From: Aradus depressus
Lineage: Eukaryota; Arthropoda; Insecta; Hemiptera; Aradidae
Length of the DNA stretch: 64,000 nt
NCBI GenBank assembly: GCA_963662175.1
Contig: OY759217.1
Span: 44,740,108-44,804,107, forward strand
Direction: 5' to 3'
In this document: positions 10,305 to 19,959 of the stretch, in pieces
How positions within the stretch are numbered: the stretch's first letter is position 1
Layout: each line of letters begins with the position of its first letter
The notes under the pieces: generated by a model
The model's database searches: none
Told to the model about the DNA's origin: nothing
Seen by the model: the letters and a program-made list of their open reading frames with translations, nothing else
Position numbers and translations under genes: made by a program

Positions 10305-10600
10305 TTATGACTCATATCTGGTCTTTAACTATGAGGTCATATCGCCTTCTACTATCTTTTGTCGCTCTAGTGGGCATCAGTTTGACTCTATAGTGTGTCC
10401 AAAATTTTGCCTACCTATTTTTAATAACCTAGGGGTCTTTAACGACTACCTGACATCTTACATTGCTAAATGTCCAGGACCATAGTTAACGTCCCAATTG
10501 AAGGACGGCATGCTCAAAGTTTTTTCACTCCCTACACTAAAAAACTTAAGGCCTTTGGCCGGGTTTCGAACCATCGATCTTGAGCTCATTAGGCTAGCAC
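10305..10600 (-). mobile_element. SINE, - strand, diverged
   Basis: 3' end in reverse (CTTTAACTATGAGGTCATAT), middle CTAGGGGTCTTTAACGACTA and GAAGGACGGCATGCTCAAAG, and the B-box region GGGTTTCGAACCATCGATC near the right end. The head beyond the B box is scrambled (GCTAGCACCGCTGCCTCTG). Confidence 0.7.
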
Positions 10601-11148
10601 CGCTGCCTCTGTGCTGTGTCATTCCACTATGATTATATTTTTTAAAAAGTCCTGTGTTGTCCCATACTAAAAATTTAAGGTCAAAAACTACATTGTATTC
10701 TATTCAAGTATTTTTTTTTCTGGTCCTTGAAAAAAAAAATGATGTAACCACAAATGTTCAGAGTTACTATTCTTTTTTTTTTTTTTTTTAGTAATAAAAT
10801 ATTGATAAATGTTTTCACCGCATGGGGGGGAGGGGAGGGGGCGCTCAGTTACCACAAATATCACCTCACCACAACAGGATGTGATATATTTGAATGTGAG
10901 AGCGGTCGATGCGGTAGGAAAATAAAATCTTGAGTGACATGTATTGGTTAAGAGGCGGGGTCGATGAAGCCAATGACAGCCTAACAGCAATAAATCTGCT
11001 CTTCACTATATCAACAGCAAGTAATCAGGAATCTTTATCCTTGTTTTGGATCCTTAACTACTTGTTGCCAATTTGTTTCGCTTGAGTCTTCAAAATTATA
11101 ATATTTTACCATTCTTCACAAATAATTTTCTTTATAAATATATATATA
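10601..11148. other. No gene seen
   Basis: Contains T and A homopolymers (10705-10790) and a G-rich stretch (GGGGGGGAGGGGAGGGGG, ~10824). The - strand frame over 10700-10990 is not a recognisable protein. Confidence 0.4.
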
Positions 11149-11850
11149 CGAGGTGTGTTTAAAAAATAACTGGAATTTTTGGTTTCTGAAAAGAATTTTA
11201 TTTATTCGTCTACATCAAAAGTCCCCATTAGATATTATACACTTATCCCCGAAACACTTCTGGAAATCGAACTTTGTGATAGCATTTAGCTCTTTCAGCG
11301 ATGCGCTTTTAATCTCATCTATGCATTGTGAAATGACGGTCCTTTAAGGTTCTCTTTATTGTTGGGAACAGAAAAAAGTCTCACTGAGCCATGTCTGGCG
11401 AATATGGAGGCTGGGGCATCATTGTTGTTTTTGGCCAAAAATTCACGAACAAGCAATGAAGTGTGAGTAGGTGCAAAAGCCATGATTTGTTTCGCCATAA
11501 ATCCGGGCGTTTTTTTCGGATTGCTTCACGCAAACGGCGTTGCACCTGTAGGTAGTACTCCTTATTGATTGTTTGACCTTGTGGCAAGAACTCATGGTGC
11601 ACTATACCGTTAAAAACGTCCTGGGGCAACGAGGGCTCTCGTCATCCTCATCGTCTTCACGGCCTTCATGGAAACCCTTATAACACTCGTAAACCCTAAT
11701 TTTACTCATAGCAGACTCACCAAATACAATATTTAACATTTCTAAAACTTTGCTGCACTCTATTCCATTCTTATAGCAAAATTTAATGCAAATTCTCTGA
11801 TCCATTTTGTATAATCGCCGATCGTACCAAAACACATGTAACCGCTTTGA
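11149..11850 (-). mobile_element. mariner element, internally deleted
   Basis: The left end CGAGGTGTGTTTAAAAAATA then ACTGGAATTTTT is a mariner inverted repeat in the usual form. The interior holds two mariner transposase segments on the - strand. A matching right-hand repeat could not be found near 11850, so that end is lost or too diverged. Confidence 0.75.
11381..11835 (-). pseudogene. Broken mariner transposase
   Basis: Two frames that belong to one protein. Frame 1 (11835-11602) has the N-terminal helix-turn-helix region (QRICIKFCYKNG, then MSKIRVYECYKGFHEGRE). Frame 2 (11629-11381) is from the catalytic core: GIVHHEFLPQGQTINKEYY, the basic RRLREAIRKKRPDLW stretch and the PPYSPDMA motif just before the third catalytic acid. 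Compared with ~345 residues in mariner transposases, about 90 residues between the frames are missing and the segment that should hold the second catalytic Asp is altered. It cannot be active. Confidence 0.85.
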
Positions 11851-12205
11851 CAGCAGACTAAATATCCAGTTTTGCTAACAATGTAGAGTTACTTTTCAGA
11901 CATGTTTACCAACACAGAAAAAATTGCGAGAATCGTACTTCCGACTAACCGAGGTAATGATGGAGTCATTTCCTTAATCTTTTTCTTTTATATTTCTTTT
12001 TGTAAAAGGACCACTTTCTCTGTCTCTTTTCCAGTGCCCATGAAAATACTATAAATTTCTTTTCAACTTGTTTTCCCAAGATTGGACGTTTTATTTTTGA
12101 AAATGTTTTTTTATATATGTGACTTTTTGCACAATTATTTAGTTTTACTGCCCCATCTATACAAAGTAATCGGTCAAATTTTTGACGTGGAACGAACTTC
12201 ATATT
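11851..12205. other. No gene seen
   Basis: AT-rich; a - strand frame over 11966-12202 is rich in Lys and Arg but has no recognisable domain. Confidence 0.35.
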
Positions 12206-12504
12206 TTTCGACCTCTAGATTCCAACTATGAAGAAAAAAATCTATCTGTCTGTGAACCCGGTAACTCCCGATAGGAATGTATCGACATGAAATTTTATAT
12301 GTGTATCCAGAACTCTCTAACGAAGGCACCTATTGTTTTCAGCTAAATCGACCAAAGGGAAGAGGGGGATTAGGGAGGAAGCTTAATATAAAAACTCGAA
12401 TAACTGCCGATATAATGAATGTATCGACATGAAATTTCAAATTTTAAATCAAAGCTCAATGAGGGTATAACCTGTTAAATTTCAGCGATATAGGCCGAAG
12501 GGAA

Positions 12505-12533
12505 GGGGGGGGGGGGGGGGGGGGGGGGGGGGG
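12505..12533. repeat. Homopolymer G tract, 29 bp
   Basis: Twenty-nine G in a row, extending the natural G-rich motif (GGCCGAAGGGAAGGGG) of the surrounding repeat. Length is likely unstable. Confidence 0.95.
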
Positions 12534-12550
12534 TGGGGAGGGGGTTGAGG

Positions 12551-12694
12551 CAGCCCCGTCGCAACATATATCAGTGCCCTAGGCGAAAATCTACCTTGCG
12601 CCCTCTTGTAACGAGAGAAAATTTCAATAATTAAAAAATAAAACTTCATAAAAACATTTTTTAATGTTTAAATTTATTATAAAAAAAGAAAAAG

Positions 12695-12734
<40 letters not shown>

Positions 12735-13159
12735 TATATATAAAAAAATTATAAAAACAACATATATTATCATAATTTTTGGAAAAATTCAATTGTATTT
12801 TTCGGGCTTTAGCATTAGCAAATTCTTCAATTACATTCTTGAAATTTATGTTCTTGGCCAGTTCGTTTTTTTTTTTTTGCAAGAACAGCAAGAGCATGGA
12901 GTCTTTCTTGTGTCATAGTTGATCTTAAATATGTTTTTTATTAATTTCAATTTGCTAAAACTCCTTTCGCAACTGGCTACTGATTCTGGAATCGTTAAAA
13001 GTATGCGTAACGCAATCCACAAGTTCGTGAATAAGTCGCAAGTATTAGTTTTTTTAAAAATTCTTTCAATCAAGGTCAATGAGTCAACAACTCTTGTGCC
13101 CCTAACATCGAGGCGCCCTAGGCGATCGCCCTTCCCGCCCCGCCGTTCCGGTGGGGCTG
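12551..13159 (-). mobile_element. hAT transposon remnant nested in a repeat
   Basis: Left end CAGCCCCGTCGCAAC and right end, read in reverse, CAGCCCCACCGGAACGG form a short inverted repeat starting CAGCCCC. Flanking 8-mers GGTTGAGG (12543-12550) and CGTTAAGG (13160-13167) agree at 6 of 8 places, consistent with an old hAT target duplication. Inside lie an AT microsatellite (about 12702-12732) and the C-terminal part of a hAT transposase on the - strand. Confidence 0.7.
12770..13090 (-). pseudogene. hAT transposase C-terminal dimerisation domain, frameshifted
   Basis: The - strand reads IALRILLTIPESVASCERSF then SKLKLIKN, the hallmark of the hAT C-terminal dimerisation domain (conserved 'P.S.A.CERSFS.L..IK'). 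After ~30 more residues the frame breaks at a run of A (13 on the - strand, about 12867-12880). The continuation ELAKNINFKNVIEEFANAKA is in another frame. Only ~100 residues of a protein usually 500-700 long remain. The zf-MYM-type hAT group is the closest match by eye. Confidence 0.85.
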
Positions 13160-13365
13160 CGTTAAGGGGAGAGGCTCAATTCAAAAACCCTAATAATTGC
13201 CCCTAATAACTAATCGACACAAAATTTAGTGTGAGGATTTAGGAACCCCTATGTCAACTATTGAATATTAGCGCAAACAGTCGACTGGTTTTGGAGGGGA
13301 AGTGAAATGTTAATTCATTAATTCGTTCTGGGGAAGTACATCGCCGGTGATTCACCGACAACGTT

Positions 13366-13932
13366 TTTTTGTGTGTGACCACAAGTTGACCATTAATTAG
13401 GTTACCATTTTCGCATTTGCTAGCTAGAGTATGCCTTTAATTTTTGAATGAGGGGCCCAGAGCAAAGACTACCTTGACTAGTCTGTCGCTTATGACGGAG
13501 CAGGGCTAAAGAAAGGAAGCTACTAACCACCTCAAATGAGTGGTCGTCAAACAGATAGCTTTGTAAGCAGGCCTGCTTATCTCTGTTTCAAGCTTCCTGA
13601 GAGGTGTTTAGAGGTTTTAACGTCTTGCGGGAGAATATTAAACAATAGAAGGACGAAGGAATCACCATTTAAGACCTCTTAGATCGGGTCTCGTTCTCCT
13701 TCAGCATGTATCAAGATCTTCCGTGATCAGGGCATTCCTCATGATGTCATGGGCCGTCCTGGAACACATGAAGAAAGTCATACCGTCTGGCCGTCCTTGC
13801 ACTTCTCGCAGGTGATCTTGAAATCTATACCTAAAAAGCAAATATGTAGATCAAAGTCCACATATTTCTTCTTATAATTTAACAACAGCCTTTCTCCATC
13901 ATATAGAGACCGTTATTAATATATTTGTAATA
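13366..13932. other. Unassigned stretch with an exon-like - strand piece
   Basis: On the - strand, 13830-13784 is preceded by CTTTTTAG and followed by GTATGA, and reads IDFKITCEKCKDGQT in the open frame. That could be a 47-bp exon or the start of a Penelope-type GIY-YIG domain (usual pattern: 'YKITC..C...Y.GQT'). Neither neighbour continues convincingly. The rest (13430-13780) is less AT-rich but not identified. Confidence 0.3.
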
Positions 13933-14653
13933 CAGTGAAACCTGTTTAACTGGGATCTCAAGGGACCTAGGATGTTTTATCACTTATGGAGACTTTTCAT
14001 TTACCCAGTTTTCCAAATAGGCAGGTTTGAAATGACAGTTGTTTTATTTAAAGAGGGTCCCACTAAGAGAGGTCGAAATGTATCGTTTCTCATTTATAGA
14101 GGTGAAAATGTTAATGAAAAATGCATATTTTATGTTGTTATTATGTCCAATTTTTATTTTTTAAAACAATACTACAAAACTTATGACTTAAAAAAATCTG
14201 TTATATTGGTTTGTATTTGAGTGCTAGTAGCTTTAAGGTGTTTCTCGATAGTATACATTTGATCAAATATGCCAGGATTATCAATATTTGACATCTCAAA
14301 ATATTAGCTTTAATTTATCAGTGGCTGTTAATGAATTACACTTTCGTTTCGACATTTTGTGCACTTCTATTCACTTGTTTATCGTACAAAACTTTAGATA
14401 GTACTGGAAAACAAAGCACGTGTGGAAGAAATTAGAATGTTTGTAAACAAAAGTGTCGTAACCTGATGAAGTGTCTTACTTATAAAGGTTATTGAGCTAC
14501 AAAGTCTCAAATATAGAGGTAAACATCGAAAAAATCTAAGAAATCCAAACTCAATTAAACAGGTTTGAAAATTCCCAGTAACAGAGGTATTTCAATGCAA
14601 AAGTGTCGGAACCTCATTGTAATTATCAGGGCCCACTTAACCAGGTTTCACTG
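13933..14653. mobile_element. pogo-like non-autonomous element, 721 bp
   Basis: Left end CAGTGAAACCTGTTTAACTG and right end, in reverse, CAGTGAAACCTGGTTAAGTG. More internal copies of the 'AAACCTGTTTAA' motif appear near the right end (AATTAAACAGGTTTGAAAAT). CAGT... ends are usual for pogo/Tigger elements. Left flank is TA; right flank is TG, so the TA duplication is not intact. It ends 54 bp upstream of a spir exon. Confidence 0.65.
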
Positions 14654-14707
14654 TGAAGCCCTTCTTCTTGTGATATCCTCACTAAGACTTGTGATGTTGT
14701 GTTGCAG

Positions 14708-14801
14708 GCTGATGACACAGACGATGAGGAGGAAGATGTCGACCACCCAGTCCCTGGGGAGGGTCTCTCCGACCCGGGAGCCCCATGGACCACAAGGACA
14801 G
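14708..14801 (+). CDS. spir: Spire, exon upstream of the Spir-box region (acidic segment)
   Basis: Acceptor TGTTGCAG, donor GGTAGTC. The exon gives 31 codons plus one base and starts in phase 0. It encodes an acidic run (ADDTDDEEEDVD) followed by a Pro/Gly-rich stretch. The phase joins exactly to the next exon at 22368, with no stop. In Spire proteins the piece between the WH2 repeats and the Spir-box is poorly conserved and low in complexity, which fits. This is the first exon visible; the KIND and WH2 exons must lie upstream and were not recognised. Support is by splice phase and context rather than conserved motif. Confidence 0.7.
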
Positions 14802-17800
14802 GTAGTCTCCTTCTATCAGAGGCCGATATTCACAACTACTGCCACTCCACACTCGAGTGTAGGCCATCCCTTCCTCATTCATCTTCCTCTCAATGTTGCA
14901 TCCTTTAGCTGGTTTCCTACACTTAATAAACTTTTTTTTTTTTTAATTTCTTCAAATTAATGCATCCTATTATATATTTTTTTAGCTTGCGTAGTTGTTA
15001 TTCTAACGTCTTATTGACTAAAGGCGGCTGCACATTGAAATGTACATATATTGTTAGCAATTAAATATAAAAGTTAATGAGTTCTTGAATTAACACTAAA
15101 AGGTCTTCTTGCTTGCCCCTAAATCTCCGATTTTTTAAATAATCTTAACTTTTGGCCTTTCCGTGAAGAACAATATTCGAAGAAAATACGAGAATTTTTT
15201 GTCATAATAAACATTAGAAAATACAGCATTTATGATCTCAACTTTAGAACTAATTATAAACAAGAGAATTCGAGTTCAGACAAAAATATGCAATAACTAG
15301 TCGAAAAGTAAATAAATGAATATTTTTACTTTGGTTTTTTTCTCAGTAGAGAAAGATATAAATAAAAGCTCATTGTACATATCAAAAAAAAATCGGAGAC
15401 CTAGTAGCGACCAAGTTTGTTAATTATAAATGGAATGGCTCAAAATAAAGAAAATAAATATGGTTTATTTCACATAAACTGTAATATACATATGGTAAAT
15501 GTTTATGTGAAAGATAATTAAAAAAATATTTATATATATGTAGTTTACGTTATTTTTATTAAGTGTTTCACAATATCTCTGCAGTTATAAAAGAATCTTG
15601 TTGAGAAATTTAAACTTGCCTTGATTGCCTAATAATGTGAGAACTGAAATCCTTTCAATAGTTTATACGCTTAATGATTTTTTTGATTTTTTAATACATT
15701 AATAATAGGCTTATTTAGGTTAAGGCCCAGAAACACAGGCCTTATTTCAGAATGCTGGGAAAACATAATAACAGTCTGATATCCGGGGAAACATTATCAT
15801 TTTATAGTACAATTAGTATTGATTGGCCTTGTTTTCGTACACTTATTAAATAATATAAATATCTATATGTATACGAGGCTTCTATTTAAGACAGTATGGA
15901 AGAATGAAAAAAATAGGAGGTTTCAACTCATATCAGACTGTTATTTATTTTCTTACCTTGGCCCTGTATTTTGGAACACACCCTAAATATGGTCTATGCT
16001 CTGTGCACAGAATATAATTTAACTTCTTATTATATCGTACATATTGTGCTATACATAATAACTATTTTCATATTATTTCAAATATAAGTCAGACTAGAGT
16101 AATTCAGCTTGCTCTGACCTGACTTAACCTTTTAGATTGTGGGAAGTTAGTTAATAAATTGTAATCTATCAATACAATAAATAATATTATATCTTGTCTC
16201 CGGATCACCAGTCTTAAATCTTTTGAAAAAAAAAAACTGCTAACAAACCTTAACATTTACTTAGATTTAAAATAACAATAATGATTTCACTGTGCAGTCT
16301 ACCTGTTTGTCAATTTTCTCCTATTGTTATTAAACATGTAATTTAACTATCCTTGACCACTATGCTGTCAGTTTCAGCGAGGACCAATTAATCATTATTA
16401 TTAGGTACAATTTATTTAATAAAATATAATAAAAACGTTTCTTGTCTTGCTCTGTGTAAATTACCATTGTTTTAATTATAGAAAATAATGAAAAGAGAAT
16501 TAATTATTTAAAAAACGTTATACGAAAAATCCTACATTGATGTCGCTAAAAAAACCATACCTTCATTATTTATATTTAACTAAAATAAATAATCTACTAT
16601 TATCTGAAATTAAAACTTACTACTAAATATAGCTAATATAAAGAATATAATAAATTCCCGAATATTTACTAAAATTAGCTTCACAATTTCACTGTATTTA
16701 ATACAGTATAAACAGATTATGAAAAATTATTTTTAAAAAAAATATAGTGACAAATATAAGTAAATTCATTAGGCCTCCAATTTAATAAATAGTTTATAAT
16801 GTATTGATTGCATTCTGAAATTTTAAATTTCAGTCTAGTCTGTCCCTTCTTCAAACTATTATTCTGTGAATATATTTCCGTTTAAAATTGAGAAAAAATT
16901 AAATATAATTCGACTTTTAAGCTTATTTTAAAAAACTATTCGCGATTTCTGTAGGTAATTTCGAGTGTTTTGGTTTTATTTAATTTATATTTTGTAGGTA
17001 TAACTGCAATGGTTATACTTAATTTGGCCTCACTGCATAATAATTTAAAATGAGGGTCAGCCATGAAGGATAACTTTTCCCTTCCTTGCTCCTCCTTTGG
17101 TTCCATTCCTCAAATTTCATGAGGGTCCTTTATGAAAATGTAAATACATAATTCCTTTGCCATAGTATACTTTTATTATTTTTTATATATTTTTGTTTGA
17201 TTTTATTTAATTACTTAACTTTTTATTTTTTATTATATATCTATTGTTTTCTTATTTTATTTTTTAATTATTCATCTCTGTTTTATTTCATTTTTTGTAT
17301 TATGTTCATTCATTTGCAAAAAAAAAAAAAACATTTTATTTATTATTTCATAGTATTTTCTGTAGCTGTGGCGTAGGTTCCTTCACGCTCCGTGTCGGCT
17401 GAAAAGGTTTTCTATCAAAATCTCTGTTGTATATAATATTTTATAATCTTATTATTTATAATTCATTGCCTGCTATTTAAAAGCACTAGAATTTGATGCA
17501 TATATAAATATTTTTTTGTCATGTTTTGTGATAGCTAGTTTAAATTGTAGTAATATAATATATATAAATATTTGTTTTCCATTCCTATTGTAACATAGAC
17601 TTTATCTAGTACGTAGGTATTTACCAATTAATTCGAGAAAAACGTTTATGTGTATTATTTTGTTGTGAAATTTCAATTATGTATATAAGCATGTGTATAT
17701 TGTAGTAAAAATTGCATAAAAAGCACAACTAATCGGCTAATTTGTTTCTTGTTTTGATTTGTTTAATTTATTATTTCTTTCTATTTTTTAATATATATAA

Positions 17801-18109
17801 TAATTGTGCATGTACATTTTTTTTCAAATTATACTTCGCTCTCTTATTTACTTGTAATTTTTTGTTTGTTCTCTGTTTGACTTATAAATAGAAAAGAAAA
17901 AAACTAGTTGAACAATAATTTTTTTTATAACTTTACCCAATAAAATTGATTAAGGTTTAACTTTTATGTTATCATATGTTTTATTTACTATATTATGTAC
18001 TAAGAATGTTCAATTTTATTTTCATACTGAAGCAAAAAATCAAAAAAACAATGTTTGTTTAGAAGTTGGCAGAAACGCCTTATGAAAAAACATTCGCGTA
18101 CGTAATGTA
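14802..18109. other. Large AT-rich spir intron, no repeat recognised
   Basis: About 3.3 kb of very AT-rich sequence between the first visible spir exon and the next repeat cluster. No exon, RNA gene or repeat family was recognised. Confidence 0.5.
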
Positions 18110-18330
18110 TGACTAAATACGTTTACTTCTCCAGCTATACGAATCCCATAAGAACGTCACCAATTGTTTTTCAGTCAAATCGGCCAAAGGGAAGGGGGGA
18201 GGTCCTAGCTCAAAAACCCTAATAACTATCGATGTAATGGATATTGGGAATTGTGAATTCCCATAAGGGCGATACCTATAAATTTTTAGCGGAATCGGGC
18301 AAAGAGAAGAAGGGGGCACCAGAGGGGGAT
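18110..18330 (+). repeat. 'GGGGAAGT' repeat, internal units
   Basis: Two internal units: TTTTTCAGTCAAATCGGCCA then GGGAAGGGGGGAGG, and TATAAATTTTTAGCGGAATC then GGGCAAAGAGAAG. AAAACCCTAATAACTATCGA lies between them. Both family ends are missing. Confidence 0.65.
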
Positions 18331-18382
18331 AGACAAAGAAAAAAGATACATATTGTCTCTTGCTTGTGTACCAAGTCACAAG

Positions 18383-18830
18383 GACTATGGCAACGAAATG
18401 GTCGATCAGATGACCAAGAACAGCTCAGAAACTCTTCACTGGTATTATCGCTATTTGACACAACAAAGAGGTCTTCCAGAACCAGAAGACATGCGCAGAG
18501 CTGAAAGATACCTACCCCAGGACAAATAGTAGCTCATAATAAACATGTTGAAGCTTGGAGGACATCAGGAATGCTGCATTCCAAGGGAGCAACGTTAAAA
18601 ACATTTGACCTGTCTCCTTACAGGACATGGCCGAATTTACAAACATATATATATATGTGTACAAGTATAGCCCTACTGCTGATTGCCTAGAAGAGGAGCC
18701 ACAAAGCTCTTGTAAGTTGAAGGTACCAGATCTTTGGGACGCTAGAGATAGGAACCAGCAAGCCAGCTCATGAGGCTGTCCTTCAGCAGAACGAAGCGGG
18801 AAGTGCAGTAAGCTCTAAGACATGATTCAC
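18383..18830 (+). pseudogene. Decayed coding remnant, probably non-LTR retrotransposon 3' part
   Basis: Three frames look like fragments of one protein. One (ending about 18530) is open for ~48 residues (includes EMVDQMTKNSSETLHWYYRY). A second (about 18607-18645) reads TCLLTGHGRIYKH, close to the 'L.GHG....L' motif in the RNase H/C-terminal part of R1- and jockey-type elements. A third reads SPTADCLEEEPQSSC, where those elements have 'SP.C..C' and a Glu-rich stretch. Frames change and stops intervene. Near-identical 20-bp sequences with core TACGTAATGT flank the block at about 18089 and 18851 and may be a target duplication. Confidence 0.4.
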
Positions 18831-18869
18831 CATACCAACAAATGAAAGGACGTTCGCATACGTAATGTT

Positions 18870-19595
18870 TTTTTTTTTCTTTCTGGAATAGGGAATTCAT
18901 GTGGAGAGTACAGATTTTTGTAGATTCCACAAAAGAAAAAAATCAAAACACCTACCTCTCAATTAAGAGTACCTCTCTTAAGTAAATAAAATATTCCTGA
19001 GGAGAAAAATGATACTGTTCGGAACATTAAATTGCTGCATATTTCTCTAACGGTTAATCGAACTTTCATGATATTTCACATTTAGCATCCTTATAAGCAC
19101 GATTCAAACATATGGAACGTATGGAATCTCAAAATTTTGAAAACGGGAAGCAGGTTGCGTTAGCCAACGATAACTTAATGTGTGTTTATATTTCTTTGGA
19201 ATGGGGGAGATATGATTTTTTTTCTTTGTTCTGGCTAACGTAATGTTAATAACCTGCTTGAACTTACCAACCTGGTACCGCCCAGATAACCTGCTAGTTA
19301 TCAATAAGAATTTGTTTAGTGTTTGGGCAGGTAGATCCTTAAATAATTCTAAAATAACCTTTAAAAATCTGGAAAATCTATTGAATGACTTCCTAAATAC
19401 ATTAATCAATATTGATAAATTACCAACCACTTAACTTCCAGCGTTACCAGCAAGGGGCTTCTATTGATGTCCAGCAATGTTTTTTAGATGTCGTATATGT
19501 ATTTCAGTGTCACGTTGCGTGCAGTAGAACAGTAGGTCACGCGACCTTAGACTATAAACACGAGAAAGTTTCTATTGAATTTTTACCTTAAAAGT
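18870..19595. other. No gene recognised
   Basis: Frames of 60-110 residues exist on both strands over 19104-19434 but overlap each other and match no family. Overlap of frames on opposite strands argues for chance. Confidence 0.35.
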
Positions 19596-19609
19596 AAACT
19601 CTATTGTTA

Positions 19610-19945
19610 GTTATTGTGACTCATGCCCGGGCTTTAACTACGAGGTCTTGTCGCCTACTACCAACGCGCTTTTTCCTCATTCTGGTGGACATGAGCCCGA
19701 CTCTACTATGGGAGTCCTAAATGTTTCCTACCCTAAATTTTTATTCACCTAGGACAGGGGTCTTTAACGAGTACCTGACATCGTACAGGCTCGGGACCAT
19801 CACTTAACGGTCCATCCAAAAGACGGCGTGCTCAAGGGTTTTCCACCTCCCACATAAAAAACCTAAGGGCTTCGGCCGGGTTTCGAACTCGCAATCTTGA
19901 ACTCAGTAAGCAAGCACGCATAACACTGAGCTACCAACCCCCCTC
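19610..19945 (-). mobile_element. Near full-length SINE with 14-bp target duplication
   Basis: Runs from the 3' end (GACTCATGCCCGGGCTTTAA) to the head (CACTGAGCTACCAACCCC), about 336 bp. AAACTCTATTGTTA occurs exactly at 19596-19609 and again at 19946-19959. That perfect 14-bp duplication marks retroposition by a LINE enzyme. The A box survives as CACTGAGCTA in reverse. The telomere-like tail is absent or reduced to TTATTGTGACTC. Confidence 0.9.
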
Positions 19946-19959
19946 AAACTCTATTGTTA

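Larger units (their letters stand above)
12206..13365 (+). repeat. 'GGGGAAGT' repeat, near-complete copy split by a hAT element
   Basis: Left part 12206-12550: CGACCTCTAGATTCCAACTA, TCTATCTGTCTGTGAACC, then two internal units each with AATGTATCGACATGAAATTT. Right part 13160-13365: AGGCTCAATTCAAAAACCCT, GTCGACTGGTTTTGGAGGGG and the end TCGTTCTGGGGAAGTACATC. The 609 bp between them is a hAT remnant, so the two parts were once one element. A 29-bp G tract sits in its GGCCGAAGGGAAGGGG motif. Confidence 0.75.

Noticed and set aside
15852..15985. Possible mariner MITE (ACGAGGCTTCTATTTAAG ... GGAACACACCC)
   Set aside because: The two words only loosely resemble mariner ends and do not form an inverted repeat with each other.
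19104..19434. Overlapping open frames on both strands (108 and 63 codons)
   Set aside because: Mirror-image frames in AT-rich DNA with no domain, start context or splice support; most likely chance.
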